Below are positions 43,460 to 53,760 of a stretch of DNA of 64,000 nt, one piece after another. Source of the DNA: Skeletonema tropicum (lineage: Eukaryota > Bacillariophyta > Thalassiosirophyceae > Thalassiosirales > Thalassiosiraceae); contig CM074136.1 of NCBI GenBank assembly GCA_037178625.1, positions 2,170,001 through 2,234,000 of the forward strand, in the 5' to 3' direction. Both the position numbers and the translations under genes were made by a program. The number at the start of each line of letters is the position of its first letter. Within the stretch, counting starts at the first letter, position 1. Below the pieces are notes generated by a model. It saw only the letters and a list, made by a program, of their open reading frames with translations, did no database searches and was not told where the DNA came from.

Positions 43460-45121
43460 TCAAAACCAGCTATCATTTTGCTCCTTCTGCTGTTTTATCC
43501 TCAACAAGTCTTCCTCCGTAAAATTCAAAACGGTCGCAATCGCCGGCTCCATGTGCTCTCTACATGCCGAATCTGACCCAAGATAATTAACCATTAGATT
43601 CTTCAAATAGGAAATCTTCGCCCCCTCTGCACCAGAATCATGCAGTGTTGGCATAAATCCTGTCTCGCCCTGCTGTTGTGCCATGAATATTTCCTTTGCC
43701 TTCTTCCGATATAGTCGAAAGGATTCCTTCAAATCTCGATACTTGGCCTCATACTTTCCCGCATCAGCCTTTTTCTTTTGATCTTGCAACTCGGCAACTT
43801 TTTCCTTTTCCATTCCCAACGAAGTCAGAGCAGCCTCCTTCTCTTTTAGGCATGATTCATACCGATGACGCCACTGTGCCGCAAGTAACGCTTCGGCACC
43901 TGAACTCTTCAACTTTTCATTCTCCGCCATTAGTAAATCGTAAGATTCCTTCCACCTTGCTTCCTGTTCGGCCATTTCGGCTCGTAATGATGCAAGTTGG
44001 GCATGATCAGTCTTCGCCTGCTTCAATTCACTTTCTATATCCTGCCCTTCTATTCTCATTCGTGTTGTTTGAACACTATTGGTATGCAATGCTCTCACCG
44101 TAGCATCCGCTTGCTTCTTTGCCACTTCGGCCCTGACACGAAACCGGCGAAATTCTTCCGATATCGACGCCACCGACTTTTTCGCCTCCTCTTCCATCTT
44201 TTGTGATTGTTCCGGACTTAATGAATACGGGGGAAGTGTCAGTGGCTCCCCCGTATCACGTCGAATGTAATCAGATAGGGCAGATTCATTGGTAAATTTT
44301 TGCCACTGCTTGTGACGTTTAAAGGTCGGCGCATTGAGTGGATTCAATGCATCGGAAGTCTCTGGATTGTCATATTCGTATTCAATGAGTGCCCATATTT
44401 CAAAGTTGCCGTCTCCATCATCATTTGTGGTGTCCATGTTGTTTTTATCAGCATTTTCGATATTCTCCGCATTGCTGCTGTCACTTATATCATCTTTGAT
44501 TCGTTGGCATACTCGGACAATGGTTGTCTCATTGAGATCTATTGCTGACGAAGCACCTGTCCCCCCGACGTTGTACTTTAGTGCGTCATATTGTTCTGTG
44601 GTTTCGTGTAATTTTGTGGTCAGCTGTTTTACTTCGGCTGTATTTTGTAATGTAAGAAATACATGTCATTTGAAATTTGCGAAACATTTTGCCATCGCAA
44701 CGAATTGAAATATACAACGAATGAAGAGTTTATGTACAATAAATAAAAGAGGGAGAGAGGTATGTAATTAGCAAACAGATAAAAACAAAATTAAGCGCAC
44801 ACAACTCAAAACACAACACAGCTACACAACACACACAATAATTCAAATAATGTGCAGCCCCCAGTTGAAAATCAACTCACATCGTCTCTCGTCCAATAAA
44901 CCCTCCTGCTCTTGAATCCTTTCCTTTGCCAACTTTAACAAATTTTTATACTTGGTATTTGCATCTCGTAATTTGATTAGTTGGGCCTGTTGTGGATTTG
45001 GCGCTCGCTTGGCGGTGCTGGATGACGCTGTTGGTCCGTTATTATTTGCGGTGGCATTGGCCGCTGAAGATGATGGCGCCACCTGACTGTTGGAGGAAGA
45101 GGAGTGGGTGCTGTTATCCAT
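43460..45121 (-). CDS. GRIP-domain golgin (coiled-coil)
   Basis: Two exons, 45121-44881 and 44637-43460, joined in phase 1 across a 243-bp intron (GTGAGT...ATACAG); 472 residues. The Ser/Ala/Asn-rich N-terminus is followed by coiled coil from about residue 45 (LIKLRDANTKYKNLLKLAKE) and again through residues 210-420. The C-terminal block ISYLKNLMVNYLG, then EPAIATVLNFTEEDLLRI, is a GRIP domain, which binds Arl1-GTP at the trans-Golgi; the conserved Tyr is present. GRIP golgins tether vesicles and are usually larger, so this is a short member. The ATTCCTACGTTG motif is 220 bp upstream. Confidence 0.85.
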
Positions 45122-45342
45122 GGCTTGATGTTGGTGTAGTGGTCATCGTAGGTGGTCATTCAGTCGACATGGTTCCCTATTTTTTGAAACTTGAAACCCG
45201 TGTCGGGTGACGACTGACGACGGTTCACGGCGACGGTTAGTGTCGAGAGGAGAAGGGTAAATAAATAGGGTATGTCACAAGGAGTGTGACGCTTACCGTC
45301 TCGGGGGCAAACTCAACTTTGTCACAAGGGTGATTTTTACCT

Positions 45343-45354
45343 ATTCCTACGTTG
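45343..45354. promoter_or_regulatory. TACGTAGGAAT-type motif upstream of the golgin gene
   Basis: ATTCCTACGTTG, 222 bp before the golgin ATG (minus strand gene). Confidence 0.4.
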
Positions 45355-45491
45355 TACCTAGTACTGTGCAGAAATGTGCAGGAAACACACACAAATTTAC
45401 CTAAGTGAAGGTGCCGATACGACTACAAGTTCCATATGGTTGAGTCTCGCTTGCCTCGTCGTTTCCCGTCATTGAAAGCTCGAACTGACTA

Positions 45492-45696
45492 CAGTGAACC
45501 TCCGCGAACTAAACCCCCCTACTCGGCTTAGACCCCCCCTCCAAATCACAGCCTAGCCAAATTAGACCCCCCTCCCCGTTTCTACTAGTAGTTACTAGGG
45601 AATTAGTATGTGACTATTCCGAAAGTCAGACCCCCCTAGAGCAGACTAGCCAAAAATTTTAGACCCCGGGGGGGTTTAGTTCGCGGAGGTTCACTG
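45492..45696 (+). mobile_element. Tc1/mariner (pogo-like) MITE
   Basis: 205 bp with near-perfect 27-28-bp inverted ends beginning CAGTGAACCTCCGCGAACTA, flanked on both sides by TA (45490-45491, 45697-45698). The CAGT ends, the C-rich AACTAAACCCCCC and the TA target are typical of the Tc1/mariner/pogo superfamily. No frame inside. Confidence 0.85.
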
Positions 45697-45721
45697 TAAG
45701 TATATTCACCGCTCAAGCAAC

Positions 45722-46068
45722 GGCAACCATGGTCGACACTGCCGCTGCTGAAATAGACCGAGTTAACAGCCGTAATATGGGACGATTGATGGCTGATCGT
45801 TACAATGGATTATTATGTATATGTTATCGTGCTTGGATCCAGCAGAAACGCTCTTTGGGACGTTCAATAAGCACTGTTCAGTGGCCGACGCTCGCCGGAC
45901 GTCACCGTCTAATATTGCCTCCATGCTGCCTTCCCTTGAGGTATTTGGCAGCGGCGAGGGCGTCAACACCAACATAATAATCCATAGTAACGATCCGCCA
46001 CCGATCGGCCCATAGGTCGGCTGTTAACTTGGTCTATTTCAACAGCGGCAATGTCGACCATGGTTGCC
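45722..46068 (+). mobile_element. Foldback element, about 100-bp arms
   Basis: GGCAACCATGGTCGACACTG and the next 80 or so bases are mirrored at the right end with a few mismatches; pairing resumes further in (cgttacaatggattattatg / cataataatccatagtaacg). Starts 24 bp from the pogo-like MITE. No clear target duplication. Confidence 0.75.
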
Positions 46069-46261
46069 TGCCTCGAGCGGCGTGTTGGTGCTGATCTCTG
46101 ATCTCATGTTGACCGGCATTGACTTTCGCATTTGAGTTTGCCCCCGAGACGGTAAATCCGACTTGATTTTTTTACGCGTAAAATCGTCAAGGTGGAGATT
46201 TCCCGCCAAAATTTGAGTCATACCCTATTTATTTACCCTTGTCTAGAGAGGAGTATGTATC

Positions 46262-46571
46262 TAGAGGTCCATCCCAACCGTCCCGTCACCCTATCCGGTT
46301 TCCGGAGCGGGACGGGGTCCGACGGGACGGATAATCCGGTTTTGGTTAGTTGTGTATAATTATGGGTATTTTGACGAAATAATGGGGAGAACAGTCTTAC
46401 TAAACACCCGAATGGAGTTCGCTACTTTGAGAAATTCGCGTCTTGGGCGCGAATTCGGGCAAAAAAACAAATCCCGGATCACCCGGATCGGGGTTTGATG
46501 GGACAGATCGGATTATCCGGTCGAAAAAATCCCGTCCCGTCCCGGCCGTCCCGGTTCGGGATGGACCTCTA
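46262..46571 (+). mobile_element. GC-rich inverted-repeat element
   Basis: TAGAGGTCCATCCCAACCG at the left is mirrored by CGGTTCGGGATGGACCTCTA at the right. Interior rich in CCGTCCCG/CGGGACGG words. atgta-type flanks are similar but an exact target duplication was not found. Confidence 0.65.
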
Positions 46572-47011
46572 TGTAATGTATCGTACTGGAAAATTCCAAT
46601 TTTCCAGATTTGTGTCACAAACAATGACGAAATGCGCTGATAGCGTGTCTTTTAATGTGTCATTATACTATTCTGTTACAGAAGTGGAGAAATAAGAGCG
46701 AGTGCGCGCGAGAGACGCTAACCGTCATTTTCACGCGTAGCTGAACCGTCGTGGACGGTCCATTGCCCTGGCGGTTCACGGCGATGGTTACTCACGGCCC
46801 GACCAGCCTTACATTTTGGATATTTTAGCGATGTTGGCGATAGCATTTTTTCCATCAAGCCAAGGTATCTCTCTAGCTAACAACCATGACGAGTCTCTCT
46901 TCCACCTGCCTTACATGATGAATATCTCCAATTAAAATGCAACTAATTCAACAATCTACCATCTCATAGTCACAATTACATTTATACATATACTAAGCCT
47001 GCCAATTGGCA

Positions 47012-48784
47012 TCAACCATCAACATTCATATCCTCACCACTGTTGGTATCGGTGGTAACCACTTCGTGGCACTCATATTGATGGATACGCCATGCCATAG
47101 CAAGCCGCATTTTCCCACAACCAGGATGATTGCAAATTTTGATCATAGTATCATTTTCTGTCACTTTTATGGCTGCATCATCATCGCTGCCGTCACTGTT
47201 AACTACCGCAACATCATCCGCAACAACTTCATCCGTGAGTACTAGTTCTTGGTGGAGAGCCTCTTCGTCATTGATGCTAGTCGCCAAAGGACCAAGCACG
47301 ACATTACTATCAACCAATGCGACATCAGTAACCTCTTCGCAGCGCCGAGAATTCTGGACTCCACTGTTCGTTTTCTTCTTCCGTTTTGACTTGGTCTCCT
47401 TCTTCACATGATCTTTTGCACAATGTAAAAATGGTGAAGTTTGAAATAGATACTCACTCAACACTTTCTTCTGGAGTTCATTGCCACGGGTAGCTCCAAA
47501 CTGGCGCAATAACTTATTCCAGATCGCATGACAGGTCTCTATGTTTTGTTCATCTATACCACCAAGAGTGCCCCACATTTGCAGCTGCTTCAAAAGATGG
47601 AGACCAAACAGAAGATGCGCCTTCATCGATCTTGTCAACTTCCTTTTCCACCCAGAAATCGGAACATCAGTTACGACAAGTTTATATATCAGATCTCGCA
47701 ATGTCACAGTATCCTGTTGAAAGTGACTAATTGCCTCGTCCGATTGAATCTCGACTGACTTCATCACTCTCATGATTTTGAACCACACTTCCGAGATGGA
47801 TTTCAGTCTATCCGTAAATGCATGTAATTCGCGCTTCAATTCATCGTCTACACCAATGATGGGCTCCAATTCTTTGGCCGCTTTACCGTAGATGTCCTTA
47901 GACTTTTCTCCAAAGGTCATGCAATGATTTCCGACGATCGAACCCTGAAAGTAAGTAGTTTGATCCACACCATACTGTTTCATCACTGCAGTGAAAACTC
48001 TGTATGCATTGCTGCTGTGATCTTTCAAATATTCTTCACACTCTTTGATTGTCTCGTTCGTAATACATTGCTGCTCAAGCACCATTTGCAAGTACTTCAC
48101 GCAATAAGAATCTTCACCACTGCCTTCATCATTGTCACTATTGTTGTCAATAATTTGAAGACGCAGTGACTCCAGCAGTGCCCTGATTTCTTCCTCTCTT
48201 GTATTTGTGACTACCATCGGTTCAGCAGCTGAGTTAATAGCCTCTTTTCCTTCCAATATTGCACCCAGTTCTTCCGATAGTGTAGTGATCCTATCTAATA
48301 TTGCGTTGTGGCTTATGACTGCAGACTTAGCATCCTTCGCCTGATCTTCATTGCCAATATGCCAAGGCTGTTCACACTTTCGGTTGCCATTACGCTCATG
48401 ATTTGTTTTGTTTCTTACTACATCCGGCACCACAATAGCGTTGCCAACACATCTCATGCATCCAACACAAATCACTCTCTTATGAGCCTCATTGCTGGGA
48501 TCGAGACCAAACATCAAACATGTGACTTTGCCTTGGCGGTCAGTAAAATATGACTTAGGAGGTGTCAGTCGTTCAGATGACTGGCAACCCCTCTTCGACC
48601 TGCGTCGATGTGCACCTGTGCCTTTCGTTGAGGACGTCGTTTGCTCATTTGTGGTAGTTGCCGGGGTTACAATTTGCGTCCTAGACCGAAGCTTAGGTGT
48701 TGATGAAACGTTCCCTGAGTCTCGTATGCTTTCGCCGCCGTTGTTGCGGCTAGGCGAAGGGCCGGTAGTGCGGCATGACGACAT
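47012..48784 (-). CDS. Unrecognised Cys-domain protein, paralogue 1 (590 aa)
   Basis: I chose the ATG at 48784 since the N-terminus then aligns with the paralogue at 51375-53384 (both have a Ser/Asn/Arg-rich leader with RDSG and VTP). Residues 73-146 form the shared domain: LTPPKSYF, TCLMFGLDPSNEAHKRVICV, then a spaced CEQPWHIGN. Cys89, Cys106, Cys109 and Cys137 are conserved in both and could bind zinc. The middle is helical; the C-terminus has ICNHPGCGKMR followed by HQYEC, a possible second zinc ribbon. A basic KSKRKKKT stretch suggests nuclear location. No known family comes to mind; DNA-binding or transposon-derived origin is possible but unproven. A hairpin lies 179 bp upstream. Confidence 0.7.
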   Translation of the reverse strand: MSSCRTTGPSPSRNNGGESIRDSGNVSSTPKLRSRTQIVTPATTTNEQTTSSTKGTGAHRRRSKRGCQSSERLTPPKSYFTDRQGKVTCLMFGLDPSNEAHKRVICVGCMRCVGNAIVVPDVVRNKTNHERNGNRKCEQPWHIGNEDQAKDAKSAVISHNAILDRITTLSEELGAILEGKEAINSAAEPMVVTNTREEEIRALLESLRLQIIDNNSDNDEGSGEDSYCVKYLQMVLEQQCITNETIKECEEYLKDHSSNAYRVFTAVMKQYGVDQTTYFQGSIVGNHCMTFGEKSKDIYGKAAKELEPIIGVDDELKRELHAFTDRLKSISEVWFKIMRVMKSVEIQSDEAISHFQQDTVTLRDLIYKLVVTDVPISGWKRKLTRSMKAHLLFGLHLLKQLQMWGTLGGIDEQNIETCHAIWNKLLRQFGATRGNELQKKVLSEYLFQTSPFLHCAKDHVKKETKSKRKKKTNSGVQNSRRCEEVTDVALVDSNVVLGPLATSINDEEALHQELVLTDEVVADDVAVVNSDGSDDDAAIKVTENDTMIKICNHPGCGKMRLAMAWRIHQYECHEVVTTDTNSGEDMNVDG

Positions 48785-48962
48785 GGTTACTATGTGCAAT
48801 GACAGATAAATGCTGAAGGAAAATGAAATTAGAAATGGCGGGAACAAAAAAAACCTTTTTTGCCACAAAGCAGACCTGATTCCACACACAAAGACCTTAA
48901 AGTTGTGAATCTATACAAATCTATAGTCCATTTAACTACATTAATTATTCGTCACACAAAGT

Positions 48963-49041
48963 CCTGAGAGGAAAACCCCCAGCATATTCTAACTCGCAAA
49001 AGCATGGGGATCACGAAAATGTTCGGGGTTTTCCTCTCAGG
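48963..49041. promoter_or_regulatory. 17-bp-stem hairpin upstream of paralogue 1
   Basis: CCTGAGAGGAAAACCCC (48963-48979) pairs perfectly with 49025-49041. The 45-base loop shares AGCATATTCTAAC, CGCAA, GGGGA and CACGAA blocks with the hairpin at 53558-53636, though the stems differ. It lies between a TACGTAGGAAT-type motif and the start codon. Could be a promoter cruciform, an RNA 5' leader or an ncRNA. Confidence 0.75.
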
Positions 49042-49079
49042 GGTGTATTTTGAAAAATATACGCAATGTATTTCTACGG

Positions 49080-49091
49080 ATTCCTACGTGG
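49080..49091. promoter_or_regulatory. TACGTAGGAAT-type motif upstream of paralogue 1
   Basis: ATTCCTACGTGG, about 300 bp before the ATG and 39 bp beyond the hairpin. Confidence 0.45.
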
Positions 49092-49979
49092 ACAGTTTGA
49101 GTACCGAAAATGTCATCCACACGTGAGTTGGCCGGGCCGTGTACTTAGCGTCTCTTGGACTTTTTTTGAAGAAGTCCAAGATCGAAGAGAGTGACACGTC
49201 AACAACTCATACATGACAAAAGAAAAAATGAGTAAATTTCATTTACAAAGGCCTGAACCGCTGTGTTGCGTAAGCCGAACTAACTACATATGTAACTGAA
49301 CAACCACATACTAGTATTTTTTGGTTTTAAGTAAGTCCTCACAGTGCCAAACGTTTGTGAATGCGTTGGCAAACGTTCATACCCAGCATAGCAGGCCCGG
49401 CGTCTTCGGCGCAATCACCCCAGCCCCTCAGTGTTAATGTTCTCCTTTCTTGATCCTTGCGTCTAGAGAGTAAATAGCAACTATAATAATCTATCTGTCT
49501 CGTCTTGTCTTGTGTGTGAACATTATGAATGAGGTGTGTCATGAAAGAGAGGAGTTATCATTATACTTAAGTGAAAGTATACATATGTGAGAATAGATTT
49601 TACCTCTGGTGTTAAGGTTTGATTATGTGCTGTTTGAGTGTCAACGCATATCGTACAACATAACATTTTTCAAAGAGGTTCAAAGAGTCAGTAAAGCATG
49701 GATTCGTTATTGCAGTTGCAGTAGCAGTCATTCAATGGTAAATACATCGTTTAAATAATATGTATATCGAGCTGACATACTGTCTATCTATCAAGAAGGA
49801 AGACACCGGCTGGCGCATTCCACAAGCTAACACACCTTCAACAATGATTTGAGCTCTGTCAAGATGAATTGCCACCAGCCAACACTCTCTTCTTTCCCTA
49901 ACCCTAAGCACGCAACTTTCGTCTCTCTTACATTGCTTCACGAATAAGTACATATCTATACAATGAGAGTTGCTCGGAT
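49092..49979. other. Intergenic, no gene seen
   Basis: Short frames only. TCTTGGACTTTTTTTGAAGAAGTCCAAGA near 49152 is a further small inverted repeat. Confidence 0.5.
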
Positions 49980-50264
49980 TCAGATTTCATAACATCTTTC
50001 AGTGGTGGAGAGCACATAATACAATATGGCATCATGTCCGTAGAAGTCGTACATCTCACTTATATCCTCTTTCAGTTGGTCGATCTTGTTGTCCGACACA
50101 TCCTGATTTCCGCTTGGTTGACCAGATGGCAGCATCTGACTCCTGCTCGAAGAGATAGAAGAATCTGGTCGACGTTGCCTTGAGCTGGATCGTTTGTCAC
50201 GTGATGCGGCCTCTCGCTGTCGTTGTAGCAGTCGTCTTCGGTATTCGGCGCTTACACCGGGCAT
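49980..50264 (-). CDS. Hypothetical small basic protein (94 aa)
   Basis: From the ATG at 50264: MPGVSAEYRRRLLQRQREAA, then an Arg/Ser-rich stretch and an acidic amphipathic C-terminus (IDQLKEDISEMYDFYGHDAI). The contrast of a basic first half and a folded-looking second half, with no internal ATG-poor repeats, suggests a real small gene, but there is no family match and no independent support. Confidence 0.4.
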   Translation of the reverse strand: MPGVSAEYRRRLLQRQREAASRDKRSSSRQRRPDSSISSSRSQMLPSGQPSGNQDVSDNKIDQLKEDISEMYDFYGHDAILYYVLSTTERCYEI

Positions 50265-51374
50265 GGTGGTTCTTCTTGTTAGTGCAGGGATAGTATATAG
50301 CAATTGGTCGATAGCGGAGCTTTGGAGAGAGACAATATGGTTGGCGTCGCGTGGGTTGGGTGCGTAAGTGTTGCACTTCGAAGGACGAAAGAAAAAATCA
50401 GATTGATACGACTCCAAGAAATTTGCAAAAGGTATGTACTGAATTCCGACCTAGAAGTAATTCTCTTCTCAGTTTGACTCGACTGGAACCTAAATTTTCC
50501 GCTTTGTTTCCAAAACTGATCATCAATTATCCATTATAAACCATTATATCCCCAAACTACCCAAATGAAAAATTGCGAACAAGATTGAGTCCGTACTCCA
50601 TCTCGGTCTATCCGAATGGAAGGATACCTCTTCTCTTTTTTCACCCCGCCCGCCCCGCGAGAATGGTACTGGATAATTCCAACAATTGCATCGACAGCCA
50701 TCCTGTGGAGCTCCATTCGATGTTCAATGCTTGTCCCATGGTGAAAGTGACCACCGAGGATGTTGAAAGAAAGGAGGTGGGCAAACCGGATGATTCATCC
50801 GCAAATTCTTCATCGGCAGAGGAGGGGGCGGATGAGGCGGTTGAGACACTGTCACTGTCATGTCAGCGTGGTCTTCCTGCCTCAAATGAGTGGAAAGCCG
50901 GGAGGAAGTGAACTTGGCTTATCGTGATCCCGCTTATGCTTGTAAGCACCTCTCTATTTATCTCTAGAGAGAGTAGAGATGTGCCTCTATCAATTCATCA
51001 ATCTCCATCAATCATGTGTTCTGTGTTCGGCATGTTCGTGTCAGTATTCGGTAACCAGATTTAGTATCCAATCTCCAGTATCCAATCTCCAGTATCCAGT
51101 ATCAAGTACTTATCTCTCTGAGTACATATCATGTCCAGTATCCATTCAGTATCCAGTATCCGGTATCCACAATCGCCAAAATGTACGTAGGTACCATAAT
51201 CCTAGGTACTATACTAGTAAATCCAGGATATTCACGGTGGATTCGCCTTAGCATTTGTGATCGCTAACTATCGCTAACTGTGACATCCAAAAATCTGATG
51301 AGAAGCCCATCACAATGTCGATATCTTCCGTCAACTCGTTACTACTGTCTACTCTATCTATGCCATTATGCCGT
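50265..51374. other. Intergenic with a microsatellite
   Basis: A plus-strand frame of about 83 codons from an ATG near 50663 (acidic, Ser-rich) is possible but weak. 51055-51165 is a CAGTATCCA-type repeat. Nothing else seen. Confidence 0.45.
51055..51165 (+). repeat. CAGTATCCA minisatellite
   Basis: CCAGTATCCAATCT and shorter CAGTATC units recur about ten times with interruptions. Confidence 0.85.
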
Positions 51375-53384
51375 TTATCCTTCATACAAGTTGCTGTTTT
51401 GATTGTACATGAGCTTCGTTGACGTGACACGGGAGAAGTCAACCCGGATAGAGTACTTGTCAACAGGCTGATACTGCGGTTGTGGTTGCTGAAGTGGTTG
51501 CGCTCGTTCTACGGAGAGAGCTGGTAATGCCGAAGGATTGTGACGGTCATGAGTATCGCTAACATTTGTAGCCATACAATACCCAAAGTCGTCTCCGATT
51601 TTAACTTCAAGTAAAACTACTTTGCGGTGGCACGTATCTTCGATACACCTCTTCACCTCCTTGTGAGTGTCAAATACTGTTTTCATGTTGTCATAGTTGT
51701 CCTTTGCGTCGTCGAATTCAAGTATTGGTACAACATGCTCCTGTCCTTGCGGATTCGTCACATTTAGTGCACTGAGACAACACTTGAATGAACCATTACC
51801 AGTATCACAACTCCATTTAACCCCGGCTGTCTCGCATCCCTCTGGGACATGAAATGGTTCTTTGTATCTCTCGCTCGCCGGTGAAAACATTCCATTCCTA
51901 CGGATCCCACTTAGTCTTGAATAGATAGCTTCCTCTCCACGACAAGATCCGATAGGAGTAACTTTCTTTTTTGTTACCTTTGCGCCTTTCTTCTTGTTGC
52001 TCAAAACAACTTCTTCCAATGGAACATCCTTAAACGTCAATGTGGGGTATTCTAATTTGACATAGTTACCCTTTGTACGATAAAGCTCGCTTGTAGGTGC
52101 AAATATACGGAGTCCTCTTGGCATTCCAGGTTCACGGGTTTCTACATCTATCGCTTGCGCAAGACTTGCACCTTGCTTGAAACTAATTTTCGCAAATTCG
52201 AATGCTGCAATTGTTTTCTCTGCACTCATTCTAATTTTATTCAATTCCTTCACTATGAAAGGCTTCGGGATAGTTTTCCTCTTTCTTATCGACGCATCAA
52301 TCATCATATCTGGGTCGAAGTGTGCCATCTTAAGACAATCCATCCAACTACTAAACGTTCTCATCCGCAAGTTGCGTAGCCGTGTGGACTCTTCTACTGA
52401 ATGATTCAATTGGGGTACGCATGCCACAATCATAGATTTAATACGAGGAAATGATGGCAACACAGCTAATGGTGCATTGTACTGCTTTGTATCTTTACTT
52501 TCAAAAGTCCACTTCATCAACATTCCTGTAACTCTCAAATCATTATCATTTGGATTCAACCCGTCTTTGCGCGATGTCTGCAATCGTTTCTCAAACAATT
52601 TAACCACATTGTTGGTAAGGTGGCCATCTTGGTCGAATAGTACAGGTGAAGTCCATTTCATCAACATTTGTGCAACTCTCAAATCATTGTCATTCGGGAT
52701 CGAGTTTAATTTTGTCCGAAGCAATTCAACAGCATCATCTGTGAAGTGACCATCCTCGTCAAACATTATAGGCTGAGCATTACGTTGTTGCGTGCCATTA
52801 TTTTGTTGCTTTTGCGCAGTCCTTCTTCGTTGCTTCTTCTTTTGGGGCTGTGTCGCATTGGAATTATTATCCCCTTCTGCTGCTGATGCGTCTTCTTCAA
52901 AGAGCTCATGAAAATCAAAATATGCCTTTCTTTTTGATGCCTCCCGATGTGATTTATTGTTGAGGTCCCACGGCCGTTCGCACATTCGTTTGTCGGCACG
53001 TTTCTTCTTCTTTATTGCTTCGGTGAGGATTCCGTCTTTGGCTTCACCCAAGACCATCTTGCATTTAGAACATATCACTTTGAGGTGATCAATATTACTG
53101 GGATCAAGAGGGAAGTTGAAGCATGACACTGCTGTATCGCGACTACGGAATAATTGAGAAGGAGCGGTTAGCTTCATTGGGGCCGAGTTATTGTGACCTC
53201 TCGTTGAACGACGCTGTGGAGCCACCACAGTTGTTGCAGATTCTCTGCCACGTTTTGATGTTTTTGAAGATGATGGAGTAACAAATTGCCCGGATGAACC
53301 TGACACTGGAGTATACACCCCAGCCGGCGCATTTCGGCGGCTACCGCTATCTCTGTTGTGGCTAGAATTGGGGGTTGTTGCCAT
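51375..53384 (-). CDS. Unrecognised Cys-domain protein, paralogue 2 (669 aa)
   Basis: Paralogue of the gene at 47012-48784; start chosen at 53384 for the same reason. The shared domain is residues 72-143: LTAPSQLF, SCFNFPLDPSNIDHLKVICS, then CERPWDLNN, with Cys88, Cys105, Cys108 and Cys135 at matching positions. After it comes a tandem pair of about 40 residues (MFDEDGHFTDDAVELL and LFDQDGHLTNNVVKLF, each followed by PNDNDLRV and MLMKWT). Basic Lys-rich stretches and a Gln/Pro-rich segment near the C-terminus suggest a nuclear protein. Outside the shared domain the two paralogues are not alignable by eye. A perfect hairpin lies 174 bp upstream, at the same place as in paralogue 1. Confidence 0.7.
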   Translation of the reverse strand: MATTPNSSHNRDSGSRRNAPAGVYTPVSGSSGQFVTPSSSKTSKRGRESATTVVAPQRRSTRGHNNSAPMKLTAPSQLFRSRDTAVSCFNFPLDPSNIDHLKVICSKCKMVLGEAKDGILTEAIKKKKRADKRMCERPWDLNNKSHREASKRKAYFDFHELFEEDASAAEGDNNSNATQPQKKKQRRRTAQKQQNNGTQQRNAQPIMFDEDGHFTDDAVELLRTKLNSIPNDNDLRVAQMLMKWTSPVLFDQDGHLTNNVVKLFEKRLQTSRKDGLNPNDNDLRVTGMLMKWTFESKDTKQYNAPLAVLPSFPRIKSMIVACVPQLNHSVEESTRLRNLRMRTFSSWMDCLKMAHFDPDMMIDASIRKRKTIPKPFIVKELNKIRMSAEKTIAAFEFAKISFKQGASLAQAIDVETREPGMPRGLRIFAPTSELYRTKGNYVKLEYPTLTFKDVPLEEVVLSNKKKGAKVTKKKVTPIGSCRGEEAIYSRLSGIRRNGMFSPASERYKEPFHVPEGCETAGVKWSCDTGNGSFKCCLSALNVTNPQGQEHVVPILEFDDAKDNYDNMKTVFDTHKEVKRCIEDTCHRKVVLLEVKIGDDFGYCMATNVSDTHDRHNPSALPALSVERAQPLQQPQPQYQPVDKYSIRVDFSRVTSTKLMYNQNSNLYEG

Positions 53385-53557
53385 GGTTAGCAAGAATGAG
53401 TGCACAAGATGATGTGGAAATGACGCTTGGCGCAAAAAAAAAACTAGATTCCCCAAAATCCAATAATAGTTCTCATAATGATCTCACGCACAAAAACGTT
53501 AATACCGTTTGTATACACTAGATATTTTAGTGGTGAATGCTTTTGACAACCAACTAG

Positions 53558-53636
53558 TGAGACGGCAACACCCAGCTAGCATATTCTAACACGCAAGAGT
53601 CTGGGGAACACGAATATGTTGGGTGTTGCCGTCTCA
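53558..53636. promoter_or_regulatory. 17-bp-stem hairpin upstream of paralogue 2
   Basis: TGAGACGGCAACACCCA (53558-53574) pairs perfectly with 53620-53636. Same total length (79 bp) and loop blocks as 48963-49041, but a different stem; paired positions have changed together. Confidence 0.75.
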
Positions 53637-53671
53637 GGGGTGTTTTATTGGTCGAACTCACTAACTACCCT

Positions 53672-53686
53672 CTACGTAGGAATTAG
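53672..53686. promoter_or_regulatory. TACGTAGGAATT motif upstream of paralogue 2
   Basis: CTACGTAGGAATTAG, about 290 bp before the ATG and 36 bp beyond the hairpin. Confidence 0.45.
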
Positions 53687-53760
53687 TTCAAAGTCGGAGT
53701 CACACAAATGTCGTCTGCCGCGGTCTCGAATCCACCGTGTATTGCTGATCACCCCTCATG

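Larger units (their letters stand above)
45245..46250. repeat. Nested inverted repeat upstream of the golgin gene
   Basis: 45250-45317 (gggtaaataaatagggtatg ... accgtctcgggggcaaactc) is mirrored at 46131-46250, the right arm carrying about 50 extra bases. Two further foldback elements (45492-45696, 45722-46068) lie within. A gacggttcacggcgacggtta-like word occurs at 45218 and again near 46775. Confidence 0.75.

Noticed and set aside
47415..47460. Possible short intron in paralogue 1 (GTGAGT...AAAG)
   Set aside because: Only about 46 bp and the frame reads through without a stop, so retention in the coding sequence is simpler.
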